Below are positions 15,375 through 25,900 of a DNA stretch of 50,247 nt, one piece after another. The notes under the pieces are model-generated. The model saw nothing but the letters and a program-made list of their open reading frames with translations, was not told the origin of the DNA and did no database searches. Origin of the DNA: Bacteroidaceae bacterium (GTDB lineage: Bacteria > Bacteroidota > Bacteroidia > Bacteroidales > Bacteroidaceae); the NCBI GenBank assembly GCA_017483665.1, contig JAFUVM010000075.1:1-50247 (forward strand), read 5' to 3'. Position 1 is the stretch's first letter. Each line of letters opens with the position of its first letter. The translations under genes and the position numbers were made by a program.

Positions 15375-18300
15375 TATAGGTTAATCGAGACACCGAAGTT
15401 GAAGCTGCGGCCGCTGGGAAGCAGACCCGTGTCGATGCCCTGATAGAGGCTGCTGTTGCGGCAGCTCATCTCGGGATCGGTGCCCAGATACTTGGTGATG
15501 GTGAAGAGGTTGTTAGCCTCGCCCCAAACCTTCAGACCAAGCAGCCAGCTGTTGCTGTAGGGAATCTTGTAGGTGAGACGCACGTTCTTGAGCTTCAGGT
15601 AGCTGCCGTCCTCAATCCAACGGTCGCTCATACGCTCGTTGTTGCGCCAGATCTCGCTGTCGGTGTAGCAAGCCTTGGGCATGTCGGTGTCCTGACCTTC
15701 GCACGTCCAGCGGCGCAGGGCTGCAGTGGTCTGGTTGTAGGTCGTGTTCAGACCTTCCAGCTCGCTGCGCTGATAGTTGTACACGTCGTTGCCGAGGCTG
15801 TACTTGAAGTTGACGTCGAGGCGGAGATTCTTCCATGTCAGGCTGGTGAAGATGTTGCCGTAGATGTCGGGGTTGGGGTTGCCGATGACAACCTTGTCGG
15901 CATCGTCGATGACACCGTCGCCGTTCTGGTCGACAAAGTGAACGTCGCCTGCTCCGAAGTTGTAGAACTTCTTGCCTTCGTCCTCAAGGCCGGTGGGATA
16001 CTTCAGGTAGTCAGTACCATTGTAGGCTGTAGCCGCATCACTTTCTTTGGCAAAGACACCTTGGGTCTGCCAGCCGAAGAAGCTGCCCACGGCCTCGCCC
16101 ACGGCTGTGAGGACGTTGTCCTGTCCGTAGATGCTGGAAGTGTAGCCGTGAATGGTATTCGTCACGGAGCCGTTGTTGGCATCCACCTGGACGATGGTGT
16201 TGCTCTGGCCTTCGGGAAGAGCTGTGATCTTGTTGTTGTAGTGGCCCAGGGTTGCACCCAGTTCCCACTTCCAGTTCTTCTTGTTGATAATGGCCGCTGT
16301 GGCATTGAACTCAAAGCCGCGGTTGGTGAGTGCACCTTCGTTGGTCCAGTACTTCTTCATGCCAGCCATATAGTGAAGCTCCTTGAGGGTGAGCAGGTGG
16401 TCTGTCTTGTTCCAGAAGAGGTCGAGACCTGCGGAGAGGCGGTTGTTGAGGAATACGCCCTGGAGAGCAACGTTCCAACGTGTGATGGTCTCCCACTGGA
16501 TGGTACTGTTCTCGATGTTGTTGAGGTAGAGGCCGACGGTGTTGTTCGTCACCTTCATGCTCTCCCAATAGGTGCGGGCTGCATAGTAGTCGAGGTCGTC
16601 GTTACCGCTCTGGTCGAAGCCGGCCGTCAGTTTCAGGTAGTTCACCTTGGACGATGTGGGGAACCACTTCTCGTTGGTGATGAGCCAGCCCAACTGTACG
16701 GAGGGGAACACACCCCAGCTGACGCCGCCCAGCTTGATGCCCTGCTTGGTGTTCTTACCGAAGCGGCTGCTGGACTGCATGCTCACCGTGGCATCTGCGA
16801 AGTAACGGTTGGCGTAGTTGTAGTTGGCGTCCAGGTAAAGCGTCATGTCAATCCAGTTGTCATTGGTGCCACCATAGTTCAGGTAGGCCATGTTCTTGTT
16901 CATGACGGGCAGCTTATCGTTCTCGTTGTTGTAGCCACGCATGTAGTTGTAGCTATAGGAGTAGTTATTGTAGCGCCAGCCGCCAAAGACGTTCACGGTG
17001 TGAGCGCCGTAGATGTTGCGCCAGTCCAGGCGAAGGTCGTTCTGCAGGGTTGTCTCTTTGGCGAAGAGCGTCTTCTGCACGGCATTGATTTCGCCCAGGT
17101 CCTGGAGGAAGTAGTTGGTCGTACCGTTGACGGGCAGGAAGTACTTCTCGCTGTTGCGCGTCATCAGGAAGTTGAAGCGGTCGCTGATGCTGAAGGTCCT
17201 CGTCACCTCCCACTTGGGGCTGACGTTCAGGTCAATCTGCGTGGTCTGTGCATAGTTCTTGTTCTCGCCGGGAGCGTTCTCAAGAATCCAATAGGGGTTG
17301 CGCAGAGCCTCGTTGATGCCGTTGTCGCCGAGCGTGAGGGGGAAGCGGAAGGGATTAGCCACCCAGTTGTAGCTGTTGCTGGCATACTTGCCGGCGTACT
17401 CCTTCGACAGGGTCAGGTATTCGCCTGAAGGAAGAGTGGGATTGCGCTTGTGAGCATCCTCGTCGTAATAGTAGGCATAGGGGCTGATGAAGGGTGCCTG
17501 GATGAGGCCGAGCACATTGGTAGAGCCGATGTTCTGCATGGAGTAGTCGTCGCTCCAGCCATTGTCCAGAATGTCATAGCTGGTCTGGTTGTAAGCGATG
17601 TCCAGACCTGTGCGCAGCCTCTTGAAGACCTGAATGTCGGTGTTGAAGCGGAGGTTCAGACGGGAGAAGTCAGTGCCCTTGCCTGTGCTGTTGCTGTTGG
17701 TGTAGCCCAGCGAAAGAGCATACATGCCGACGTCGTCGCCACCTTCCACATTAATCTTATAGTTCTGCGTCGCAGCGGTGCGGTACATGTCCTTCTGCCA
17801 GTCGGTGTCGTTGTCGAACACCTTGCGGTAGTAGTTCGACGGGCTCTTGTCCAAGAATGCATACTGGCTGAGGCTGCTTGCAGACATGTTCTTGATGGTG
17901 CTCGTCATATCGCTCAGATAAGAGCTGTACTCGTTGCCGTTGAGCATGCTCAGCCTTTTGGGAGCCAGCTCGAAGCCGCCGTAGATGCGTACACCGATCT
18001 TCGTAGCCATGCTCTTGCCGCGCTTGGTGTTGATGATGATGACACCATTGCCACCCTTGGCACCATAGAGGGCCGTACCGTTCTTGATGACCTGCACGCT
18101 CTCGATGTTCTCGGGGTCGATGCCGGCAAGAAGGTTGTTGTAGAAGCCTTCGTGCATGGTGACGCGGTCGTACTGCGGGTCAATCATGTTGCCGTCCAGG
18201 ATGATGAGCGGCTGGGCATTGGCATTGATGGACGTCACGCCACGGATGGTCTTGTACGACCCGATGCCGGGAACGCCGTTGCGCAGGATGGTGCGAACAT

Positions 18301-18817
18301 CGCCGGAAAGCAGACGCTCGATGTCCTGGTCGACAGAAAGGCCGCTGCTCTCGTTGATGTAGGCCGTCTTCTGCGATATGATTGTTGTTTTGTCGGTGAA
18401 GTTGCTGTTGAAGTCGGCTGTTATCAGGTTGGCATTTGCCACGCCGTCCTTCACTGCCACCTGCAGGGGATTGTACCCTTCGGCATAGACATAGACAGCA
18501 TCAGAGAACACGGGAATGGAGAACTTGTACGTACCGTCTTCGCCGGTCAGGACAGAGTAGCGCTCCAAGCCCAGGGCCTGAATGCGGACACCGCCCATCG
18601 GCTCGCCCGTTGCATCGTCGATGACCAGGCCGCGAACCTCCTTCATCTCGTACGTCTTCTCCGGCTTGGCAGTTCTCTTAACGACAACCGCCTCCTCTTC
18701 TTCGACGTCTTCCTCCTGTGCATAGACATTTGTCACGCAAAGACAAGAAAGAGCCGTAAAGCATAGACTTATACCCAAAGTCCTATGCAGGAATGTATTG
18801 TTGAATGTCTTTTTCAT
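15374..18817 (-). CDS. SusC/RagA-family TonB-dependent transporter (pair 1)
   Basis: 1147-residue outer-membrane transporter. The signal peptide ends near residue 34 (YAQ). An acidic stretch (35-42) is followed by a carboxypeptidase-regulatory-like domain (about 60-135), a plug domain (about 150-265) with RTILRNGVPGIGSYKTIRG and ALYGAKGGNGVIIINTKRG, and a large beta-barrel to the C-terminus (NFGVSINL). It should import a ligand captured by the SusD lipoprotein using TonB energy. It follows the FAS1 lipoprotein by 30 nt and is followed by the long SusD gene, so FAS1-SusC-SusD form one module. Confidence 0.92.
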   Translation of the reverse strand: MKKTFNNTFLHRTLGISLCFTALSCLCVTNVYAQEEDVEEEEAVVVKRTAKPEKTYEMKEVRGLVIDDATGEPMGGVRIQALGLERYSVLTGEDGTYKFSIPVFSDAVYVYAEGYNPLQVAVKDGVANANLITADFNSNFTDKTTIISQKTAYINESSGLSVDQDIERLLSGDVRTILRNGVPGIGSYKTIRGVTSINANAQPLIILDGNMIDPQYDRVTMHEGFYNNLLAGIDPENIESVQVIKNGTALYGAKGGNGVIIINTKRGKSMATKIGVRIYGGFELAPKRLSMLNGNEYSSYLSDMTSTIKNMSASSLSQYAFLDKSPSNYYRKVFDNDTDWQKDMYRTAATQNYKINVEGGDDVGMYALSLGYTNSNSTGKGTDFSRLNLRFNTDIQVFKRLRTGLDIAYNQTSYDILDNGWSDDYSMQNIGSTNVLGLIQAPFISPYAYYYDEDAHKRNPTLPSGEYLTLSKEYAGKYASNSYNWVANPFRFPLTLGDNGINEALRNPYWILENAPGENKNYAQTTQIDLNVSPKWEVTRTFSISDRFNFLMTRNSEKYFLPVNGTTNYFLQDLGEINAVQKTLFAKETTLQNDLRLDWRNIYGAHTVNVFGGWRYNNYSYSYNYMRGYNNENDKLPVMNKNMAYLNYGGTNDNWIDMTLYLDANYNYANRYFADATVSMQSSSRFGKNTKQGIKLGGVSWGVFPSVQLGWLITNEKWFPTSSKVNYLKLTAGFDQSGNDDLDYYAARTYWESMKVTNNTVGLYLNNIENSTIQWETITRWNVALQGVFLNNRLSAGLDLFWNKTDHLLTLKELHYMAGMKKYWTNEGALTNRGFEFNATAAIINKKNWKWELGATLGHYNNKITALPEGQSNTIVQVDANNGSVTNTIHGYTSSIYGQDNVLTAVGEAVGSFFGWQTQGVFAKESDAATAYNGTDYLKYPTGLEDEGKKFYNFGAGDVHFVDQNGDGVIDDADKVVIGNPNPDIYGNIFTSLTWKNLRLDVNFKYSLGNDVYNYQRSELEGLNTTYNQTTAALRRWTCEGQDTDMPKACYTDSEIWRNNERMSDRWIEDGSYLKLKNVRLTYKIPYSNSWLLGLKVWGEANNLFTITKYLGTDPEMSCRNSSLYQGIDTGLLPSGRSFNFGVSINL

Positions 18818-18847
18818 AATTCTGCTAACGTATTACTGTGGGACAAG

Positions 18848-20902
18848 CTAGTTCTTTCTCTTCAGGATAATCTTGTCAATCACAAGGTCATACACAAAAC
18901 GCGGGGGATTCGGGTTGGCATCTGTAACCTTGGGGTTGACATCCGTCTTGCTGGCAGCGCCCTCAATGTAAAGAACAGGGTAAGAGAAACGCATGTTCTT
19001 GTATGACGTGGGGAACTCAAAGTCTGTTGCTACGGTGATGGTGTCGACCTTCAGACCTTCAGAGACAACGTTCTTGGCCAGGCTTTCCCTTGTCTTCTCC
19101 GAACCGTCCTTGTTATAGGTGATCGATACATTGAACTTGTATTTGTTCCTGGATGCAAGCTCCCGCACGTAGGTTGTGTCAATCTTGCCCGGTATAGGCA
19201 CATACATGGTATCGCGTACCATCACACCATTTTCATCAAAATAGTAATAAGGAATCGTATCCTTCATGTAGTAGTCGCTGGGGATTGCACCGAGGTTGGC
19301 GATGTCCATGTACCAACGCGGAACGAGGACAACCTGGATGTCATACTTGCCGCTCATGACCTGAGCACTGGGCACGTATGCAGTAGGACTGTTGCCCTCG
19401 AGCTTAATCTCGAGCTTGGGGGCAGAGTTCGCATCCTTGCCGGGAAGGTGATAGAAGTTGTTGTTGCTGACTGTGCCGTACAGGTCAGAGATGTCCTTGT
19501 AGTTCGTGTTCGAGAACGTCCATCTCCTGGCACCGGAGCCAACCTTGAACTGAGTGCCCTGGCCTTCCGTATTGTAGAAATTGTAACCACTCTCGATTTC
19601 GACTTCTACATCAGGCGTAAGGAACTTCTCGGGAAATTCCAGGGAATTGACCATATAAGCATAGCCGTTACTCATCAGGACGGGCTCTGCATTGAAGAGG
19701 TTGGTGGTCTTCCAATCGTCAACATTGCGAAGGGTATCGCCATAGGTGTTGAGCAGATAGTCAACGCCCTGGCCCTTGGTTTCGATAAACTCCTCAATCT
19801 TCCACATCGTGTTGTCGCTCTTCTTGGGCTGCTTGTGGATGTTGAAGACGAGGGGAGCAATGATGTCCATGCCAAGGCTCATCCTCTGCAGGGAATCGGG
19901 GTCAAGCCCCTTGATTGTGGTCTTGTTGCCCAAGTCGCCTTTGGTCTTGTCTTCATAAGAGTTGGCATACTTGTAGGCGGACTGCAACTTGTTGAACATT
20001 GCATCCCAAGCCTGGTCGGTAGGCATGAGCATAATGAACACGGAGTCCTCTGCGTTGATGGCTGCGCCGAAGCACTTCTCTGCCATCTGCCACTTCTCGC
20101 GACCTTCCTCCGGCAAGTATGTACGACCCGAGAAGAGTCGGTTGGAAGTGAAGTAAACGCTGTCCACGTAGGTGGGGTTACCGTTCTCGTCGGGAAGGCC
20201 CTCGATGCTGCGAGCTGTGGAGAAGTAGGTTGTATCCTTGCTCACAACATACTCGCCGAACTTCGTTCTCGGCTCGGTAAACTTGAGCTGCTCGTAGAAG
20301 TTGTAACGGAACGGAGCGATGCCCTTCAGGTTGTGAATCACACCATTGAGCAAGGCGATGTTGTTCTCGTCCTTATCAGCAGAGAGGGGAATCTCCTGGA
20401 GGCTTCCTGTTCCCTCTGCACGGTCGAAGATCAGGTTCTTGCCGTTAATCATCTTCACCGTATCGGTTGCCGCAACTGTGATGTTGTGACGGAACAACGC
20501 GATATGGTTGCCGAGGAACTGCTGCTGTACGTTGTAGCCGTCCTCTACCTTGTCGCTCTGGCACATGCCAAGCCACTTCTCATACTCTGCCTCGGAGAGG
20601 ACATCGTTGTCAGGAATCCAGAGGGTGTTCACCTGTCCGCCGTTGAGGATATCTGCATAGGTGTAAGTGGGGACAGGATGTGTGTTGTCCTTGTAGTACT
20701 TGGCATTCTTGGCAATCGTACCGAAGCGGCTGTACTTGTCCCAGTTTTCCTCAATGTAGTTCCACAACGTCTTTGATGTTCCTGAGACGGACACATCACT
20801 GTCGTAATGCTCGTCCCACGTGTCGGTACAGCCGGTGACAGCCGTCAGAGCTGCACCCAAGGCGATTGCACCGATATATTTGTTAAATCTGTTATTAGCC
20901 AT
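18848..20902 (-). CDS. FAS1 (fasciclin)-like lipoprotein B
   Basis: 684 residues from the ATG at 20902, which gives a clean lipoprotein signal ending VTGC. Fasciclin-type features are recognisable: TLWIPDNDVLSEAEYEKWL, FLGNHIALFRHN, MLMPTDQAWDAMF and the repeated pattern of a hydrophobic strand then N/D-rich turn. FAS1 domains mediate cell-surface adhesion or ligand contacts. It lies between SusD of the upstream module and SusC of this one (43 and 30 nt gaps). In Bacteroidales such FAS1 lipoproteins often accompany SusCD pairs; the ligand is unknown. A second, larger FAS1 protein heads the operon. Confidence 0.8.
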   Translation of the reverse strand: MANNRFNKYIGAIALGAALTAVTGCTDTWDEHYDSDVSVSGTSKTLWNYIEENWDKYSRFGTIAKNAKYYKDNTHPVPTYTYADILNGGQVNTLWIPDNDVLSEAEYEKWLGMCQSDKVEDGYNVQQQFLGNHIALFRHNITVAATDTVKMINGKNLIFDRAEGTGSLQEIPLSADKDENNIALLNGVIHNLKGIAPFRYNFYEQLKFTEPRTKFGEYVVSKDTTYFSTARSIEGLPDENGNPTYVDSVYFTSNRLFSGRTYLPEEGREKWQMAEKCFGAAINAEDSVFIMLMPTDQAWDAMFNKLQSAYKYANSYEDKTKGDLGNKTTIKGLDPDSLQRMSLGMDIIAPLVFNIHKQPKKSDNTMWKIEEFIETKGQGVDYLLNTYGDTLRNVDDWKTTNLFNAEPVLMSNGYAYMVNSLEFPEKFLTPDVEVEIESGYNFYNTEGQGTQFKVGSGARRWTFSNTNYKDISDLYGTVSNNNFYHLPGKDANSAPKLEIKLEGNSPTAYVPSAQVMSGKYDIQVVLVPRWYMDIANLGAIPSDYYMKDTIPYYYFDENGVMVRDTMYVPIPGKIDTTYVRELASRNKYKFNVSITYNKDGSEKTRESLAKNVVSEGLKVDTITVATDFEFPTSYKNMRFSYPVLYIEGAASKTDVNPKVTDANPNPPRFVYDLVIDKIILKRKN

Positions 20903-20944
20903 ACTTATATGTCGTTTAATAACTGGTACCTTATTCATTCTCTC

Positions 20945-22909
20945 TTACTGTTCGTACTTGGACTTGTTCCACACGGGATTCTGCTCGATGGCACCGTTGC
21001 TGGCCTTCACCTCCATGTAGTAGATGGGGCAGTAGAGTCCCCAGCGGTTCTTGAAGCGGTTCTTCAGTGTGGTAGCATAGTTGCTGTACGCATTCTTGAG
21101 GAACTCGTCGACCATCTTAGCCACGCCGGTCTGTCCGTTTGTCACGCCAGGTTCGCGCGGGTCCTCGGGGTCGTTCTTCGTGTAGGAGTTACGCTCAGCA
21201 TAGCGCACCAGGTCGAACCAACGCTTGCCCTCGCCGAGCAGCTCAATCTGACGCTCGTTGAGCACCAGCTTGACGTTGTCGACGTTACCGGTCGTAGTGC
21301 CGCCCGATGTGCTGGTCTTCTCTTCGGTAGCACGGATGTTACCGATGGTTCCCTTCGTAGCGTCTTCGTTGGGCACCTTGCTGCCGTCCCTGAAGTTGCA
21401 GTATGAACGACGGTGGATGGCGTTGCAAATAGCCTTGACCGCATTGGCGTTGGAGTTACCCAGGCAAGCAAGAGCCTCTGCCTTGATAAGCATCACGTCC
21501 GTCATACGATAGACAATCCAGTTGTTATACTCAACCGAGGAATATCTCAGGCTCTTGATTTCGCGGTTGGATGAAGTTCCGTCCATTGTCAGGAAGGGAT
21601 TGGAACCAATTTGATACTTCATGCAATAGTAGCCTGCCTGAGCCTGTGCACTAGCGGACTGGATGTTACCGGTAGCCAGCTTGTTCTGGCAGCAGACCCA
21701 GAGACGTGAGTCCCACATGCCGCCACAGTCAACATCCGTTCCGGAAATGCCACCTACGTAGAGGGGATCGAAGGCTGCCTTGCAAACCTGGAGGTGTGTT
21801 CCGTTGCCATAGCCATAGAGGCTGTTGACAATCTCGTTCTTCAATCCGTCACTCACGCGGTACTGCAGCTCGAAGATACTCTCGCGGCTGTTGCCCGTCT
21901 TGAAGATAGAGGTAAGAGCCTCCAGACGCGGGACAACTGACTGCGAAGCACCTTCGAAGGTGGTGTTCTTGATCATGCTGTAGCTGGAACCGAGGCCGTA
22001 GTTGATTGTCTCTTCAGAAGAAGTGTTGAGGCCGGCGCTGTTCCTCTCCTCCTCGTTCTGCCTGGCAAGAGCCTGCAGACAAAGTTCGGAATAGTCGACA
22101 GCCATCTGGTAGTCTTCGAGGTAGGAGTATTTCCTCCACTCGCCGCCGATGATTCCGGAGTCCAACGTATTCTTGTCATGACGTCCCTGGTGCAGGGAAG
22201 CACGCCACAGGTACATGTCGGCCAGCATTGCATAGATGGCACTGTTGGTAATCATGCCCTTCGTGTCGGTCTTGGCAGAGAAGCGGTTGCGGGCCTGCCC
22301 CTTCACGCTTTCGCAGTCGCTGATAATCGAGTCGAGCACAGCGAGCTGGTTGGTGAGGGGGAAGTTGTCAACTTCAGAGTCGGAATTGACAACCCTCGTG
22401 GTGTAAGGGATGTCCTTGAAGGCACGAATCAGATAGAAGTAGTTCAGGGCACGGAGTGCCGTCATCTCGGCTCTCATCTGATACCATTCGCCGGTGGTGA
22501 ACTGCTTGTCCTTTTCGAGGACCTCAGCACCATGCTGCAACACCTTGTTGCAATAGTTGATGGTGGTGTAGACACTTCCCCAGTCGAAGACATCCATACT
22601 GGAGTCGGGCATACCGGTCATAATCTCGTTGTACATGTCGCGCTGCTTCTGGTCGCTGTGGTCGATGCTGTTCAGCTCGTAGCTGTCGGAGCGGAGGTCG
22701 CCCCACACAGCGAACTTGGCAACGGTGCTTGCCATTTGCCTGTAAGCTCCGTAGCGCACGCCCTCCAGGTCGTTCTTGTCTTCCCAGAAATTCTCCTCTA
22801 CGACACGGTCCTGGGGATAGATGGTCAGCCAATCCGTGCAGGAAGTTGTGCTGAGGGCCAAAAGTCCCGTGAGGCAAGCAGCTTTATATATATTAATAAT
22901 GTGTTTCAT
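20945..22909 (-). CDS. SusD/RagB-family outer-membrane lipoprotein (pair 2)
   Basis: 654 residues with a lipoprotein signal ending TTSC (Cys24). Typical SusD features are DWLTIYPQDRVVEENFWEDKNDLEG at the N-terminus, helices of the TPR scaffold (MTALRALNYFYLIRAFKDIPY; AIYAMLADMYLWRA), and the C-terminal LVLNERQIELLGEGKRWFDLVRY. Length is normal for the family. It starts 12 nt after the stop of its SusC partner and works with it as the surface ligand-binding lid. Confidence 0.93.
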   Translation of the reverse strand: MKHIINIYKAACLTGLLALSTTSCTDWLTIYPQDRVVEENFWEDKNDLEGVRYGAYRQMASTVAKFAVWGDLRSDSYELNSIDHSDQKQRDMYNEIMTGMPDSSMDVFDWGSVYTTINYCNKVLQHGAEVLEKDKQFTTGEWYQMRAEMTALRALNYFYLIRAFKDIPYTTRVVNSDSEVDNFPLTNQLAVLDSIISDCESVKGQARNRFSAKTDTKGMITNSAIYAMLADMYLWRASLHQGRHDKNTLDSGIIGGEWRKYSYLEDYQMAVDYSELCLQALARQNEEERNSAGLNTSSEETINYGLGSSYSMIKNTTFEGASQSVVPRLEALTSIFKTGNSRESIFELQYRVSDGLKNEIVNSLYGYGNGTHLQVCKAAFDPLYVGGISGTDVDCGGMWDSRLWVCCQNKLATGNIQSASAQAQAGYYCMKYQIGSNPFLTMDGTSSNREIKSLRYSSVEYNNWIVYRMTDVMLIKAEALACLGNSNANAVKAICNAIHRRSYCNFRDGSKVPNEDATKGTIGNIRATEEKTSTSGGTTTGNVDNVKLVLNERQIELLGEGKRWFDLVRYAERNSYTKNDPEDPREPGVTNGQTGVAKMVDEFLKNAYSNYATTLKNRFKNRWGLYCPIYYMEVKASNGAIEQNPVWNKSKYEQ

Positions 22910-22921
22910 ATTGTAGCAATT

Positions 22922-25900
22922 TTAGAATCCAAGGGTTAAACTACACGTGAATGACTTGGAGCGGGGAGTACGGTTGTTGTCGCGGCAAACGGCGAATCCC
23001 TGCGGGGAGACGTCGGGGTCGACACCCGTGTACTTCGTCCAGCACCAGAGGTTGTTGAGAGAAGCAAACAGCTTGAGCTGGTTGATACCGAGCTTCTTGA
23101 GGAAGGGCTTCTTGACGTCGAAGTCGTAGGTCAGCTGAACGTACTGCAGACGCAGGTAGTCGCCGTCCTCCACGTAGCGGTCGCTGGGCAGGGAGTTGTA
23201 GCTCTTGTAGCCGTTGACGTTGCTCAGTGCACGCGGGATGACGGTCTCGTCGCCGTTCTTGCGCCAGCGCCATGTTGTAGCGAAGCTCTGGTTCTTGTTG
23301 TTGAGCATGCTCTCCAGGTTCATACGAGCCATGTTGACAATCTGGTTGCCCATACGGAAGTTGAAGCCTGCATTGAGTGACAGCCTACCGAAGTAGAGGT
23401 TGAGGCCGAAACCACCATTGCACTTGGGGTTGGAGTTGCCGAGGTAGACCATGTCGTAGCGGTCAATCTGGCCGTCGTGGTTGATGTCCTCGTAGATGGC
23501 GTCGCCGCCCTGGAACTGATAGCGGTAACCTTCGTTGTAGCAATAGTAGAGGGGCAGGGGTATACCCTTGGCATCGGTCAGCATGCGACCGTCGGCGTCA
23601 TAGGCGATGGGGCAGAGAGGCACCTCGTTGGCACCGAGCTGCTCGAGCTGACGCCCCTGGCGACGTGCGTCGGCAGCAGCGGTGTTGATGGGCTCGTTGT
23701 AGTTGATTACGCCGTCGGCACCTGCGTAGCCGCTGTTGCCTTCTTCGGCGTAGCCATAGCTGGCAACAGACTGGCTGGTGATGCCGTTGTGGTCGTAGTC
23801 GTACTTGTAGACGCCCAGATAGTGGAGGCCGTAGATGGAGCCGAGGGCGTTGCCGATCTGTACGCGCTGGTTGTAGTCGAGGTTGCCGGGCTGATAGGTC
23901 TCGGAGCCGTTCAGGCTCTCGAGGATAAGGGGATTCATCTCCTCTACCTCGTTGAAGTTCTGTGCGATGTTAGCACGCAGCTTCATAGAGAACTTGCCCA
24001 CCTTGCAGATGCGTGATGTGGAGAAGTTGAGCTCCCAACCCTTGTTGCGGAGGACACCTGCGTTGACCTTGGCCAGACTTGCGAAGCCGTTGGCACTGGC
24101 GATGCGGAGGTTATCCATCAGCAGGTCGGTGGTGCGGTGGTCGTAGACTTCTACTTCGAACGTCACGAGGTCGTTGAAGAAGCCGGCATTGAAACCGAGG
24201 TTCATCTTTCTGGTCTTCTCCCAACGCAGCTCGCCGAGCGAGAGGTTTTCGGGACGGATGACCTGGTGGCCGTTGTAGTAGCCTGCGGTAGCGTACTTGT
24301 TGTACTGGTTGCTGCCGCTGCCTGCGCTAAGACCTGTGATACCCCATGAGCCGCGGACGGCGAGCATGCTCAGCCAATCCTTGCTCCACTGCATGAATCC
24401 TTCGTCGATGATGTTCCAACGTGCACCTACAGAGGGGAACGTTCCGAACTTGTGTCCGCGACCGAAGCTTGTGCTGCCGTCCATGCGGACAGATGCGTCG
24501 ACGGAGTACTTACTCTTGTAGGAGTAGTGAGCCTGGGCCAGGAAGCTCAAGCTGCGCCATTCGCCGTTGCTGGAGCTTGCGTCGCGGGTCAAAGCCACGA
24601 CTGTGGGGTCGGTGATGCCGTTGGGCACGTTCCACAGGCCGAGGTTCTGCGAGCTGCTGCTACCGGTAGCCAGCTCGAAGCGTGCCAAGCCGCCCAGGCT
24701 GTGGTCGCGGTTCGGGAATGCGGAGTAGTACTGCAGGTCGTGACGTGTGGTGAACTCGAGGGACTTGTACTCGTCGTTGCTGACGTAGTTACGTTCGTTG
24801 GATGTGAGTTTTGCGGCATTGTCGCCGCCCCAAACCCACGGCATGGTGCGAAGTTCGCTGGGGCAGTACTGGTCGTTGCTGGTGTTGTAGATGTTGAGCT
24901 GTACGTCGCCCACGTAGTTGAGCTTGTGGTGGTCGTCGTCCTTGCCGAGGAGCTTGTACTCGATGCTGAACTGCGGTGTGAGGTTGTACTGCTTCTGGTT
25001 CCACCAAGCCTTCATGGCACGAGCGACGGGGTTGCCGTTCACGAACATGTCGTTGAGGTCGAAGGAGGTCAAGGTTCCGTCGTTGGGGCGTCGTCCGGTG
25101 TCACCTGTACTGTAGACGGCAGCCAGCGGCAGCATGTTGAAGTAGTTGCCGGTGAGGTTGCCCTCGGCATCGTACTCGTAGACGCTCATGTTAGGCATGG
25201 CGTTGCGTGCGCGGTCGAGGATGTCGTTGCCGTAGTTCTTGTGGTTGGTGGTGAAGGCCAGGTTGATGTTGCTCGAGAACTTGATGCGGTCGCTGACCCA
25301 GTAGTCGAGAGCCGTAGAGGTGGTGAAGCGGTCGAGCTTCTGACCGATGATGGAACCTGTGCTCTTGTCGTAGTTGGCACTGATGCGGAAGGTAGCCTTT
25401 TCGCCACCGCCGGAGAGTGCGACGGTGAACTTGTGCTCCTGTCCGAACTGCTGTACCTTCTTCACCCAGTCCGTATTGTGGTTATAATGATTATATATAT
25501 AACGTTGGTCCTGGATGTAGTCCAGCTCAGGCAGAGACGTGTTGATGTGGTTGGGGTTGTAGTATGCTTCCTTGAGCATCATGGTGTAACCGTCGCCGTC
25601 GAGCATCTCGTAGCCGGAGGGCTGCCATGTTCCGCTGAACTTGTAGGTGAAGTTGACGCGAGTCTTACCGCGCGAGCCGCGGCGTGTCTTAATCTCGATG
25701 ACACCGTTGGAGCCCTTGGAGCCCCACTTGGCTGTGGTAGCGGCATCCTTCAGCACGGTAATGCTCTCGATGTCCTCGGGGTTGACCTGAAGCAGGGAGG
25801 AGAACTGTTCCTCGTTGTCCATGGTCTCGAAGTTGATGTCCTGGGCATCTTCGGGAAGTTCGAAGATGTGGTCGTTGAGGACGATCAGAGGCTGTGCGTT